Of a DNA stretch of 50,817 nt, positions 31,311 to 42,561 are shown piece after piece. The DNA is from Cyanophora paradoxa (taxonomy: Eukaryota; Glaucocystophyceae; Cyanophorales; Cyanophoraceae). Below the pieces are notes generated by a model that worked only from the letters and a program-made list of their open reading frames with translations, searched no databases and was not told where the DNA came from. The translations under genes and the position numbers were made by a program. The stretch spans positions 1 to 50,817 of the forward strand of contig QPMI01000345.1 in NCBI GenBank assembly GCA_004431415.1, given 5' to 3'. The number at the start of each line of letters is the position of its first letter. Position 1 is the first letter of the stretch.

Positions 31311-33908
31311 CTAGCTGGCGCTGGGGCCCGGGGCGTCGCGGCGGGGCCCGGCGCCGGCCGCGGGGTGCTGCAGCTGGGCGCTGTTGCCGGCGGCGCCGGC
31401 GTGGCGGGCCCAGTGGCGGGCGGCGCCGACGTTGCCGCGGCCGGCGGCGTAGGCGCGCATGGCCTCGAAGGTGGGGCGCCGGAGCGGGAGCTCCTGGGCG
31501 AGGGCGCGCCGGATGAGCAGCGAGGCCGCCCGTACGCGTCCCGCCCCAGCGACTCCGCCACCAGCCGCTCGTACGCCGTCGCCAGCTCCATCGCGCCGCC
31601 CTTGTCGCCGGCTGCGGCAAGCGCGGTCAGGCGCGGCGGGGCCGTGGGCCGGGGGCGGGAGGGGTTTGGGGGCTCGGACCCTGCTCGGCGAGGTGGAGCT
31701 CGCGGAAGGCGGGGAGGAGGTCGCTGTCGGCCGAGCCGGCGGCCGGCCCCGCCTCGAGCAGCGCCCGCGCCCGCCACGCGTGCCACGCCCGCGGCCCCAG
31801 CAGCGCCCGCGCCCCGCGCGCGTCCAGCACGGCCGCCACCTCGGCCGCGCGCCGCGGCCGGGCGGCGAAGAGGGTCTCGAGGAGGCCGCGGATGCCGACG
31901 GGGACGCCGGCGGCGGGGCGCCAGACGCGCTCGGCGCGCGCGATCTCGTGCTGGGGCGCCTCGGGGTTGAGCCCCTCGAGGAAGGCGCGCGCCGCCTCGA
32001 CGGCCGCCTGCATCGTCCGCGGCTCGAGCAGCAGCCCGGCCGTCCACTCCGCGTTCATCAGCGAGCGCCGGCCCTTGGCGTCGCAGAGGGGCGCCGCCGC
32101 CGCCGCCGTCTTGGCGACGAGGGCCTGGTCCTCACGCTCGTTGGAGGCGAGCAGGGCGCGGGCCCAGCCGACGGCGAAGTTTGACATGCCGGCGGCGTCG
32201 CGGCCCGGGTTGTAGGAGACGTCGGGGGCCGCCGAGGGGGTCGGGCCGGGCGCGGCCTGCCCCCTGCGCGAGAGGAGCTCGGCGGCGGCGCGGAGGTCGG
32301 CGGGGAGGGAGGCGTCGCCGGCGCTCATCGCCCGGCTCGAGTCGCCCCTCCGCCACCGCGCGAGGACGGCGAGGATGACGGGCGCCGCCCCGTGCCGCAC
32401 GAGCTCCGGGGCGGCGTTCCCCATGGCGGCGAGGGCGCGGCGGCTGCGGACGCGGCCGGCGAGCGCCTCGTAGGCCTCCGCGCCGTCCTTGGTGCGCCCG
32501 GCGCGCAGCTTCCCCAGCACGATCTCCAGCAGCACCTGCGCCGCCGGCGCCCTCAGGGAGGCGCTCGGGGCGGGTGCGGGCGGGGCGGGCCTCGAAGTGG
32601 AGGAGGCGCGGGTCGCCGCGGCCGTGGCGGAGCGGCTCGACGCGGTCGCGCGCGTCCGCCTCCAGCGCCGCCTCTGCCGCCGCCGCGATCCGCTCCGCCA
32701 CGTCCACCCGCCCCGCCTTCACCGCCTCCCGCGCCGCCGCCCGCCGCAGCCCCGGCAGCGCCGGCCGCCACACGGCGTCCGTCGCCGCCGCAGCCAGGAA
32801 GTCCTCCAGGCAGGCCGGCGGGGCGCCGCGCAGGCCCGAGACCGCGAGCCACGTCAGCAGGCCACGCGAGCTCGAGGGGAAGCCGGGGAGCGCAGAGGTT
32901 GCCGTCAGCAGCGAGGAGAAGGCGGCCTGGGAGGAGGGGGCGCCGGCGCCGAGGGCGGCGGCGGAGCGGGGGCCGATGGCGGCGCGGCGCTGGCGGACGA
33001 GGCCGGCGAGGGCGCGGAAGAGGATGCGGGTGCGGTACTCGTGCTGGCGGGGGTCTGATTGGATCTCCGCCAGCACGGCCTCCACCTCGCCCAGCATGCA
33101 GCGCCCGATCGCCAGCGTCCCCACGAAGCTGCGCTGCCGCGGCGGGAGGATCGAGTCGGGGAGGCCCTCCGCGCGCGCCAGCGCCTGCCACCGCTCGTGC
33201 TCGTGCGCCAGTATCAGGTGGCGGAAGAGCAAGAGCAGGAGGTTCATGGACCGCGGGTGCCCGGCGTTCCGCAGCGCCTCCACGATCCGCTCCGCCGCAG
33301 ACGCGTCGCCGGCGGCGAGCAGCGAGCGTACGGCCGCGGTCGAGACCGTCGCAATAGAGACGACTGCGTATGGCCGCCTCTGCTGCTGCTGCCACTGGTT
33401 CATCTGCTGCTGCTGCTGTTGTTGTTGCTGCTGCTCCTGGTTCTGTTGCTGATGCGCGCCCTCCTGCGGCTTCGGCGCTCTGGAAGCCTCCTCTTCGGCC
33501 GCGCTGACGATAGCGGCGATCGCCTTCTCCATGCTGCCGGCCACAGCCGCTTGCTGGCTCGCTCGGGACAGCTTGCCCGCCAGCGCGTCGATCCTCCGCT
33601 GGATGCGTTCCGCTTGCATCCGGTCGCTTTGATAGTACGCGTTCTTCCTCGCCTCCTTCTGCTCGGGCGCTCCATTGCTAGGCGCTGTAGCTGGCGCTGA
33701 AGTAGACGACGAAGCGACTGCGGTTCCGTGGAGGGGCCGGATCGCGATCGGCGTGGCCGCGTCCGCAATCGCGCGTAGTCGCCTCCTGGCAAGGCGGCCA
33801 CCTGTGTCTGCGCAGCGGGGCCCGCTCAGACTCGACGGCGCCGTGCCACCCGGCGCGGCGCGCTCGTCGCGAACCTGAGGCCGCGCGCCGAATCACACGA
33901 CCCCACAT
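31311..33908 (-). CDS. PPR-like helical-repeat protein, probably mitochondrial, with an apparent frameshift
   Basis: Exon 1 (33875-33908) joins 33801 in phase to give MWGRVIRRAASGGRLARRRL, an Arg/Ala/Ser-rich amphipathic presequence with no acidic residue. That is typical of mitochondrial import. A Gln-rich stretch follows, and then paired helices such as VRSLLAAGDASAAERIVEAL, MNLLLLLFRHLILAHEHERW and ELATAYERLVAESLGRDAYG. The last unit, RRPTFEAMRAYAAGRGNVGA, looks like a pentatricopeptide repeat. Introns: 33802-33874, one GC-AG intron (HFE|GCCCGCC...GCGCAG|VLLEIVLGKL) and one GT intron before GDKGGAMEL. Near 31527-31531 the frame must change by one base to pass from GRDAYGR to SLLIRRALAQELPLRRP, with no room for an intron. 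This is either a sequencing slip in a G+C run or a damaged allele. An RNA-processing role is inferred from the repeats only. Confidence 0.6.
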
Positions 33909-34386
33909 CGCGCGCTCTTGCTCAAGCTCGGGCAGCTGCTAAGGGCTAGGAACTGGGCTGGAGGGGTAGGCGATTTCGAACTTCCAACCTTCGGCTCAGC
34001 AGCTTGCAAAAAATTGCGCATATGCATGCGCATGCCGCCTTGATCATGAGCTTCCCCGAATCTGATTCGGCCTTCAGTTGACTGACTCAATGAGCATATG
34101 CATGCACGCCCGGCGGCCGGAGCCGCGCGCGGGGCGCTCGCAGAGTTGAAATTGAGATCGATATAGATAATTACTTCAAGATCATCTCAAACACGATTTC
34201 CTGCGCATGCTGACACAGCGAGCCAATTCGAAGCAGGAAGATCGAAGCATCTGAATGAGGCGCAGCCCTTGCACTAGCGGCTGCGGGAGCGCACTGGGCG
34301 CTCGGATCGGAAGGCATGCAGAAAAAGAAACGGATGTCCGGAAAGGGTAAAGCGAAATGCTGAGGGTGAAAAAGTAGGGGCGGGTC
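33909..34386 (-). other. 478-bp tandem gap (LON-domain gene 3' end / PPR-like promoter)
   Basis: Both neighbours are on the minus strand. The stretch is A+T-richer and has two copies of GCATATGCATG (34018 and 34094). A third copy lies at 25078, between agmatine deiminase and H1. No gene or RNA was recognised. Confidence 0.5.
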
Positions 34387-36042
34387 TCAGTTTGCGGCGG
34401 AGAACGCGTTCTTCAGAGCGACCTGCGCGGGCGCGGCGTGTTGGTCGCCGCGGGGCGCGCGGCGGGCGGGCGGGGCGTGCCTGCGCGGCGAGGTAGTCCC
34501 GGGTGCCCTTCATGACGGAGAGGAGGACCTCGAGACGCTTCAGCGTCTCCTGCATCTCCAGGAGCTGCGCGGGTGCCGCGTTCGGAGGGGGCAGCGCGCC
34601 CGGCGGGGGCAGAGCGCGGGGCACCAGCTGCAGCTCGGCGAGCTCCATGTCGAGCGTGCCGGCCACCGCGAAGCTGAACTCCTGCCGGGGCGTCAGGGGC
34701 GCGCGAGGCACGCGGGCAGGGGTGCGCCTCGCCTCGTAGAGCGGGCTCGAGGGGCCCTCGGCGACGGCCCGCTCGCACCACGAGTCCAGCACCTGCAGGC
34801 TCTTCTCGGGCGCCGTCCCGCTCAGCTTGCCGGACAGCTCGAGCACGTCCCGCAGCGCGCCGGCCACCTCCGCCCTCCGCCCCTCCAGGCTCTCGAATCC
34901 CTCCGCCGCTGCCGGCGGCACGTCGTCCAGCCACTGGACAATAGCCTGCGAACGAAGGCTCACCCCCCCGCGGAGGCCGGCGGGGCGCGCTCGCCGGCGG
35001 CGCACCTTGACGTAAGGCTTCTGCTGCGTGATCTGCACGATCCGGAAGCGCTTCTTCGCGTGCGTTATCACGATCAGCTGCCCGTCCTCCAGCTTCTCCG
35101 TCTGCGTCACCTCCGCGCAACAACCCACAGTGGCAAGCTGGTGCGGGTGAGCGCAGGGCAGAGCGTTGCGAGGGCGGCGGCTCACCGTCCCCCGTCCCTC
35201 GTCCTCGCTGTACAACACTACCCCAAACAGCTTATCCGCATCCAGTATATCCTTGAACATCAACTTGTAGCGGTCTGCGTGAGATGGAATCAGAATGTGG
35301 TCCCGTCTCGGGGGCACAGAGATGCGCGGACGGCATGTGCACCCTCGAAAATATGTAGTGGCATCACCGTTCCAGGGAAGAGAACGACAGAGAGCGGAAA
35401 GAGGCAAATCTCTGACCGCTCGTGCACATTTGGAGTGAGCGGTTGCGAGCACGACCCCGGCGGGGCGAGCGCAGTAAACGTGCACACCGGAGAGGCCGTA
35501 GAGAGTCGGCCCGCTGGAACCGCCGACGTCCAGATTGTCCGCGGGCGCGATGTTGTCGAACTTTGATGGCCGCACCAGCGGAGCCGGCACACTGCTCGCC
35601 TCCTCGTCGCCGCTGTCGTCGTCGTCCTCGCTGTCATTCTCCTCCGGCTCCTGGGATGCCACGCGTCAGAGCGCGCGTGCACGCTCTCTCCGCTGCGCCG
35701 GCACGTTCCGCGCACCGCCCCGCCACTGTTTGTTATGAAACACGGAGGCACCGAGCGGCCCGAGCGATCTGCATGCAGATGCCGATAACCCGTGCCGGCC
35801 GCTGCTGACGGCTGTTTTGGCCGACGGAAGCGAAGTGCCGAGTTGAATCCAAAACTCCAACCGCCGCCGAAAGCGCGCGCACGCCGCAAAGGCGGCGAGA
35901 GCTTGCTCGCAAGGCGGCCATCTGCCGCCGGGGAGACGGCGGCAGCGAACGAGGCTTGTCTGCTCCTAGAACATGCCGACGGGCTCGACGGCAGGGGCGA
36001 GACGAAAGCCGAAGATGGCGCTGAGCGCCTATAACTGTTCAT
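34387..36042 (-). CDS. LON substrate-binding-domain (PUA-like) protein without the protease
   Basis: The reading frame from 36042 (ATG) gives a Ser/Ala/Arg-rich leader, MNSYRRSAPSSAFVSPLPSS, which may be an organelle targeting sequence. Downstream exons give QEPEENDSEDDDDSGDEEAS, then LYGLS|EICLFPLSVVLFPG and TVMPLHIFE|DRYKLMFKDI. These continue with LFGVVLYSEDEGRGT|LATVGC, LEDGQLIVITHAKKRFRIVQ and KPYVK|AIVQWLDD. This is the N-terminal domain of Lon protease in correct order. No ATPase or Ser-Lys protease domain follows; instead a helical C-terminus ends TRDYLAAQ|VALKNAFSAAN (stop at 34387). Stand-alone LON-domain proteins of this shape occur in plastids of plants and in cyanobacteria. GC donors occur at SPLYE|GCGAGG and AAQ|GCACGCC. 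The exact junction of the leader exon is uncertain. Confidence 0.82.
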
Positions 36043-36237
36043 GTTCCAGCGCTGGTTTTCTCATCGCCGGCAGAACCGGCAGGCGCGCAGATCTTGATCA
36101 CCGACTGAACCCCCCACCGGCTTGCCCCCCAGGGTAGGCTTGCCCCCCCCAAAAAAAAAAAACAATCGCTGCTGTGCGCGCGCATGCGTGTCTCTAGCTC
36201 TTCTCGGTCCCAATGCGTATGTATTGATGCAGTTACT
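36043..36237. promoter_or_regulatory. Upstream region of the LON-domain gene with poly-C and poly-A
   Basis: This 195-bp gap lies between the stop of the C2 protein gene and the ATG of the LON-domain gene, both on the minus strand. GGCTTGCCCCCC occurs twice (36119 and 36137 areas), followed by a run of 12 A, unusual in this sequence. Confidence 0.4.
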
Positions 36238-38976
36238 CTAGAAGACGTCGCAGTCTGGGGTGAGGTGCCTGGCGGAGCCGCAGAGGGTGCAGCGGCCAGC
36301 GCCGATGCTGCCGCTCCGCGGCGAGGCGCGGAGGCTCGCGTGGAGGGCCGGGGAGGAGAGGAGTGCGGAGGAGTTGCCGGCGCCGCGGCGGAGTGGGGCG
36401 GAGCCGGGGCGGGCGTGGGAGCGGGGGGCGGGGGGCGGGAGGGTTCGCGCCGGTGGCGCCGGTGTGGATGGCGCGAGTGCGGAGGCCTCCAGGGCGGCGT
36501 TGGCCTCGCGCGAGGCGTCGGACATGAGGTGGCGCGCCACGGCGGCACGCAGGTCGGCGATCAGCGCCGCCTGGTCCGCGATGTGGCTCGCCGCCCGCTG
36601 CATCTCCGCCGCCAGCCGGCGCGACCCCGCCCGCGCCCTCTCCAGCTGCGCCCCGCGTCAGCCTCGGAGCGAGGGAGTCGAACGGGTAGGGGCGCGCGCC
36701 TCGGCGCGGAGGCCGGCGCGCTGCTCCTCGCCGCGGACGGCGACGGCGCGGGCGGCGGCCGCCTCCTCCTCCAGCTTCGCCCGCTCCTTGTCGAACTCGT
36801 ACTGCGCCGCCCGCTTCCCGACTCCTGCGCACGCGCCGCCGCGCTCGAGGGAGCGGCGGGCGGGCGCCGGGGCGGGGCGGCGCGCACGAAGAGCTGCTTG
36901 ACGCGGGAGCGGGAGTCCCCGGCGGCCGCCTGCGGGGCGCCTCGCGCCGGGCCGGGCCGGGCGGGGCGAGGGGGCGGGGCGGGGACGGCGCACGGCGTCG
37001 GCGGCGTCGGCGCGGAGGGCCTCGGCGGCGGCGCGCTGCTTGAGCTCCCGCACCTCCCGGTCCCGCTGCGCCAGCATCTGCACCGGGGCGGCCGCTCAGC
37101 GCGCGCGCCGGGGCCCCCGGAGGGCGGGCCCCGCCCGCACGGCGCTCTTGGAGGCAAGCGCCTCCTCCAGGTCCTTCATCTGCTGCCGCAGCTCCGCGAC
37201 CTGCCCCCGCCCATCGCCGGGGGCGCGGGGCCGTCGCGGGCGGGCGGGCGCGCACGTCGACCATGCGGGAGGCGGAGCGCGGCACGCGGACGCTCGACGC
37301 GTTCGTGCGCCCCGTCTCCCCGTCCTTCTCCTCCGTCCCCTGCGCCCCCGGCCCCGCTCGCCAAGCCGCAGAAGAGGAGCGGCGAGCACGCGGGCGGGGG
37401 TACCGGGGCGAAGCGGAAGCGGCGGGAGGCGCGGGGCTCGACGCGGAAGCGCAGGTGGAGCTCGCCCGAGACCTGCTCGCCCGGCTTCGAGGACTGCGGG
37501 GGCGGCCGGGTCAAGCGGGGGGCGGGGGAGGCGGCGCGCGGCCGGGGGGCGCACGGCGACGGGGAACCAGTGGTCCCAGGGGGCCCCCTCGCGCTGGAGG
37601 GCCGCCAGCGAGACCGCGACCTCGCCCATATAGTCCGACGCCTGCGCTGGCGGACGTCAGACGCCGCGGGGCGCTGGGGCCGCCGCCGCCGCGGGGGCGC
37701 GCCGTGACGGCGTCCCAGTCGAGGACGGTGACAACCAGCACGCCCCTGCGCGCCAGGGCGGGGCGGTCAGGGCGGGCGCGGCGCGGCGCCGGCGGGGGCA
37801 GGGCGCGCTTGGGGTCCGAGACGGCGAAGGAGGCCTCGTAGTCCCAGCGCGGCTTGAGCGTACGCCTCCGGATCTGCAGGGGGCGGTCGGGCAGGGTGGG
37901 GCGCCGGGCGGGGCGGGGCGGGGCGGGCCTCGGTGCGGCCGAGCTCCTCGGGCCCGCAGGTGAGGGTGCAGTAGGGGTCGCTGAGGCCGTTCGCGTCCTT
38001 CGAGGCGAGGGCCCGCCCCTCGACCACCTCCACGATCACCTGCCCGCCGCCTCGCGCCCGGCCCCATCCCCTCCGCGGGGCGCCCCGCCCGCACCTTGTC
38101 GCCCCGCTTGACGCCCCGCTCGCTCCCCGGGGCGGGCGCCAGGCCGAGCTGCTCCTTCTTCCTCCGCTCCGTGGCGCCATCGTCCTGCGCGCCGCTCGGC
38201 CCGCGGGCCTCGCCTGGGGCGGGGCGGGGGCAGAGGGCGCGGACCCGCTCGAACTGGAACTCGATGGTGATGCGGCCGGTCTCCTTGTCCTCCTCGCCGC
38301 GAAGGATGTACTCCCCGATGCGGTTCTCGTCCGCCTGGAGGGAGGCGAGGACGTTCAGGGGCACCTGGACGTCCCCGCAGAAGGCGTCGCCCCCGGCCGC
38401 CCGCTTCTCCCACACGTCCAGCTCCAGCAGGTCCCGCGAGAGGTCGTCCACCGCGCTGCGCCGGCCCCGGCCCCCGCTCGGCGATCGCCGGGGCCGCGGA
38501 GAGCGCGCGGGGCCGCGTGCGCACAAGAGCGGGAGGACCTCGTTGCCCCAGTTGGCGTTCATGGTCGAGCCGTCCGACCAGAGCGCGCCGCGCGCGAGCC
38601 CCGTGCGCTCCTCCTGCTGGAGGCAGCGCGCCTTGACGTACAGGTTGCGGCCCTCCAGCGCCTTCGCCGCTGCGCGGGAGCTGAGCTCAGCGGAGGCCGC
38701 GAGCGAGAAGGCGCCCCGGCGACGCGCACGCTTCGCGCCCTTCTTCACGGGGGCGGGCGCGGCCTCGGGCGGCGGCGAGGTCAGGATGCAGCTGTGTACG
38801 GCGACCGCGAGGCAGCCGGACACTCCGACGGCCTCCCCCGCGCCGAGATCCCCCAGCGACGAGCCGAGCGACGCGGAGAGCGTAAGGGTCTTCTCATCCT
38901 TCGTCTTCTGTCTGTCCTTGGTCTTGCCGGCGCCGACCTTGGACAGGTCTAGCTTCAGCTCGTCCCGCGGGTCCAT
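36238..38976 (-). CDS. C2-domain protein with coiled coil and C-terminal CCHC zinc knuckle
   Basis: The ATG at 38976 gives MDPRDELKLDLSKVGAGKTK and then GCLAVAVHSCIL, the start of a C2 domain. It continues with LEGRNLYVKARCLQQEERTG, NANWGNEVLP|DDLSRDLLELDVWEK and AFCGDVQVPLNVLASLQADE. A second C2 domain reads QVIVEVVEGRALASKDANGL, SDPYCTLTCGPEELG, RRTLKPRWDYEASFAVSD, VLVVTVLDWDAVT and SDYMGEVAVSLAALQREGAP. C2 domains bind phospholipids, often with calcium; DANGLSDPYC and LDWDAV carry the usual Asp positions. Then come coiled-coil exons, AELRQQMKDLEEALASKSAV, LAQRDREVRELKQRAAAEAL and YEFDKERAKLEEEAAAARAV. The C-terminus is CTLCGSARHLTPDC, a C-x2-C-x4-H-x4-C knuckle five residues from the last exon's earlier tail, ending DVF. 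The combination suggests a membrane-tethering scaffold, which is inference. Confidence 0.75.
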
Positions 38977-39419
38977 TTCCGCTCCCAGATCGCTCTCTGG
39001 AGCTTGTGATTCCTGTTCTACGGCCCTCGGCCCGCTGCGCCAACCGTAGCTAAAGACTGCTGAGCAGTTGCAGCGCGCTTCGAGAGTCCAGGTTAGGCGT
39101 ACTCAACATGCGGCGCTGCCGCTGGAAGAAATACGGCGCTGTCAGCTTTCTAAGTCTCGCCTTGTGTCAGGCGGCGACTGCGTGTGCGGGCGTCTTGCAG
39201 ACCGCCGTGTTCGTCTTGGCGAGCAGATAAGGCGAGGTGCGCTTAGGCTTTGAGCAGCTCAGCGCTTAGGCTTTGAGCAGCTCAGCGTTTGGAGAACTCG
39301 CTGCACGAGCGCGCGATACCCCCCCAGACCAAACCCAGGAAAGCCAAAAGCTGCTGAACCCCAACGGCCGTAGCCGCAGTGTGTGCATGGCGCAACGGGG
39401 CGAGGCTTCGTATCCCCCG
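38977..39419. promoter_or_regulatory. 443-bp divergent region (C2 protein / MTR3) with a 23-bp tandem duplication
   Basis: The gap holds both promoters. GCTTAGGCTTTGAGCAGCTC plus AGC is repeated perfectly at 39241-39263 and 39264-39286. An in-frame upstream ATG for MTR3 lies at about 39387, so the true start could be there. No other gene is seen. Confidence 0.5.
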
Positions 39420-40432
39420 ATGGAACCGCACGGCACAATCGCGGAGCCGCCGCTGGACTCGAACGGGGCGCGCAGGGACGGGAGAAGCTGGGACGACGCA
39501 AGACCAATCTGTCAGCGCCTGCCCACGCGATCCGCGCGACCCGGCGCTGACGATCGAGCACCCATGCAGTTCTCAAGACGGGCGTCGTGAGCCAGGCGAG
39601 TGGATCGGCATATGTCGAGATGAACAAGACGAAAGTGATCTGCGCCGTGTGCGTGGCCCCACATAGCTAGCGCACCGCGCGTGAGAAGCCTGATGCGCGT
39701 ACGCAGCTACGGGCCAAGGCAGTCGGACAAGATGCAGTACAGCGATACAGGAAAGCTCAACTGCGACTTCAAATTCGCAGCGTTCGCGACGCCCGTGAGG
39801 AAACGCGGGCTGCAGGTCGGCGTGATCCGCCCCGCCCGCGCCTGCTGCAAGCTGAGTGCGCCCGCAGACCCAGGAGGAGAAAGAGGCGAGCTCGGTGATC
39901 CAACAGGCGCTGGGCGCGGCGGTGCAGGTGGCGAAGTTCCCTAAGTCTGTCCTGGACGTCTTCCTGTTCGTTGTGGAGTCGGATGGCGGCGCGCTCGCGG
40001 CGGGCGTCACGGCGGCGGCACTCGCAGTCGCCGACGCCGGCGTGGAGATGTACGACCTGGTAGCAGGGGCGTCGGCGGTGCGCGAGGCAGCCGCGCGCCG
40101 TGTTGGGGAAGCGCCGGCCCACTCCCCGCGCAGGCGGCGGTGGGGGGCAAGCTGCTGCTGGACCCGACGGCGGCGGAGGAGCGGGCGCAGAGCGGGAGCG
40201 TGCTGCTGGCGACGATGCCCTCGCTAAGGCAGGTCACCCACGTGCTGCAGCTCGGGCAGCTCTCCCAGCGCGCCGCCGTGGAGGTGCGCGGCCGCCCCGG
40301 CCCCCACGGCGCCTCCGCCCCGCCCCCGACCGGCCGCAGGCGATGGAGCTGTGCGAGGACGCGTGCGGGAAGCTGCACGCGGCGATGCGGGAGTGCCTCG
40401 TGGCGTCCGTGGGCGCCAAGGGCAGGAGCTAG
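39420..40432 (+). CDS. MTR3: RNA exosome core subunit MTR3 (RNase PH fold, EXOSC6-like)
   Basis: MTR3 is a catalytically inactive member of the exosome ring for 3'-5' RNA decay and processing. Exon 1 encodes MEPHGTIAEPPLDSNGARRD and GRSWDDARPI. The join to LKTGVVSQASGSAYVEMNKT and KVICAV|YGPRQSDKMQYSDT gives the RNase PH opening. Then come GKLNCDFKFAAFATPVRKRG, TQEEKEASSVIQQALGAAVQ, KFPKSVLDVFLFVVESDGGA, ALAVADAGVEMYDLVAGASA, KLLLDPTAAEERAQSGSVLL and MELCEDACGKLHAAMRECLV. GxLLxDP(T)xxEE and the YSDxGxLNC string point to MTR3 and not to RRP41. Five short introns, all GT-AG in my model. The start could be at 39387 in the same frame. Identification is secure. Confidence 0.92.
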
Positions 40433-40464
40433 CCTCTCTTGTAACAGAGGGGACTGGACGCGCG

Positions 40465-42561
40465 CTACCTGCCGCGGGTGGAGGCCGAGGCGGGGCGCGC
40501 GCGGCCGGGCTGCGAGGGCGAGGGCGACGGGGCGGCCGGCGGGGCGGCCGGCGCGAGGGCACGGCGCTGCGGGGCCGCGTGACGGGCACGGAGGAGGGCA
40601 GCATGGCGATGGAGGCGGATGGGTAGTAGACCTGTCGGGGCCCGGAAGGTAAGATGGACAAACAGCGAGCCGCGGGGCGGACGTCGGCGCACGGGGATGG
40701 GGGCGTGCCATTCCACGGGGCGCGCGGGGCGCGCGGGGCGGCCGCCTGGCGGGGCGCGGCGGGGTGGGCGTGGCCGTGGCCGTGGCCGTGGGCGGGTGCG
40801 GGGGCGGGGGCGGGGGACGTGGGCGAGGAGGCGCCGGGCCCGTCCCAGGGCCCGAAGCCGGAGCCGAGGGAGTCGCGGAGGTCGTGCTCCGGGGCGGCCA
40901 CGCTCGCCTCGCTGGGCTTGCGCGAGAGGGCCTCCGCCAGCACCCGCGGCACGTCCACCGCGATCGACAGCGCCGCCCCGGGCCCCAGGCCCGTCCCCGG
41001 CCCCGCGCCCGCCCGCGGCGTCCCCGCCCACGCCCCCAGGAACTCGTGCAGCAGCCGCGGCGACGTCTGCGCGGCGCCCTCCCGCCGCTCCACCGGCTCC
41101 GCGCTTCGCTGCGCCGCCTCGAGCTGCGCGCGCTCAGAGGAAGGCGGGGCGTGAGGGCGGGGGCGGGGGCGGCGGGCACCATGGCCTGGAGGTGGCGGCC
41201 CTGGCGCTCGGCGGCCTGGCGCTCGGCGCGCTCCCGCTCGTACATCTCGGAGACGGCCTGCAGCTCCGCCGCGAGGCGGTACTGTTCCGCCTCCAGCGCC
41301 GCGATCCGCTCCTCCTGCGCCGCCGCCGCCCGCCCCGCCGCCTCCAGCTCCCGCTCCAGCTGCCCCGGCCGCGCCGCCGCCTCCGCTCTTGGCGCCGCCG
41401 CAGCCTCCGCCGCCTGCGTGGCGCGCCGCGCCGCCGCCGCCGCCGCCGCCCCGCCGCCGGCCGGCGCGTGCAGCGAGGAGAGCGAGTGCGAGCGGGGGCG
41501 CCCGCCGCGCGTTTCGGGTTCGGGGGCGGCGCGGGGGGCGGGGGCGGCGCCGCCTCCTCTGCGGGCGCCAGGGCGGGCGGGGGTACAGGCAGGACCTCGT
41601 CGGGCGGCGGAGGGGAGTAGGGGCGCGACGGCTCGTGCAGGGAGGGTGCCGGGGCGACGCCGTGGGCCGGGGCGATGGGGTGCGCCGAGGAGGGGGCCGA
41701 GGAGGCGGACGTTGATGCGTAGGAGGAAGGGTGAGAAGGCTGGGGCGCCGAGGCGCTGGTCGGGGCCGGGGCGGGGGCGGGCGGGGGTCGCGGGGGTGGG
41801 TGGGCGATGGCGCTGCGGAGCTGGGAGCGGATAGCGGATACGAGGGAGGCGTCCCCGCCTTCGGCGGGGGCATCGGGCCAGGCATCCTCCCGCCGGGGGC
41901 GCAGCCCGAACCGCTCCGCTACACTCGCCGCGTCCAGAGACACGGGGTACGAAGGCGGCGGAGACGGGGCGGGCGGCGACGCGGGGGGCGCGTCCTCCCA
42001 AGGGGGTACACCCCGGGCGGAGCGCCGCTCGACGCCCGCGCTCGTCGGTCGAGTGGGCCGCTGGATGAAGAACCCGCCGCCCAACGGGACAGGGACAGGG
42101 CGCGGGGCGGCTGCGGGGAGTGGTGAGGGCTCTGCTGTGTGTGGCGAGCGGGGCGGGGCATGCGCACGGGCGTTTCCGGCGAGGATGAAGCCTGGCGCGG
42201 GAGAGGCCGAGGTGGGCCGCTTGCGCTCCATCGCGCTCGAAGGGCGAGCCCGCGAGAAGCCCGCCCCAGTGCTGTAGGGCGGCAGGGGCTGGCCGGGCGC
42301 CGGCGTGGGTTCCGGACCCGCGTACGCATAGCTCGGCTGCGGGGCGGGAGGGGCGGGCGGAGGGTGACCCGGGGCCGGCATCGGCGAGGGAGGGCTCCGC
42401 GGTACTGCGTGCCCTGCCGACGACGCGCGTCTGCTCTGCTCCCAGAGCGCAGGATTGCCATTGAAGGCCTTCAAGATGGCGTCTGGATCAACGGGAGGTG
42501 GCTTGTTTGAGTCACGCCTCTTTCCGTGGTTCCAAAACATCCTCTCGTGGATGCTTGGCAC
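40465..42561 (-). CDS. Pro/Ala-rich coiled-coil protein of unknown function
   Basis: The ATG at 42561 gives MPSIHERMFWNHGKRRDSNK and PDAILKAFNGNPALWEQSRR, which reads as a genuine folded N-terminus that I do not recognise. A long Pro/Ala/Ser-rich stretch follows, including SLVSAIRSQLRSAIAHPPPR and VAERFGLRPRREDAWPD. After a likely intron a coiled coil appears: QLERELEAAGRAAAAQEERI, AALEAEQYRLAAELQAVSEM and YERERAERQAAERQGRHLQA. The next exon has LLHEFLGAWAG, IAVDVPRVLAEALSRKP and EHDLRDSLGSGFGPWDG. The stop is uncertain: depending on the last acceptor near 40640, the frame ends at 40465 or runs into the convergent MTR3 exon. It could be a centrosomal, ciliary or scaffold protein; nothing decides. 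It is divergent from THOC2. Confidence 0.5.

Noticed and set aside
33955-34000. tRNA-like T arm near TTTCGAACTTCC
   Set aside because: Stem bases do not pair and the B-box consensus is broken.
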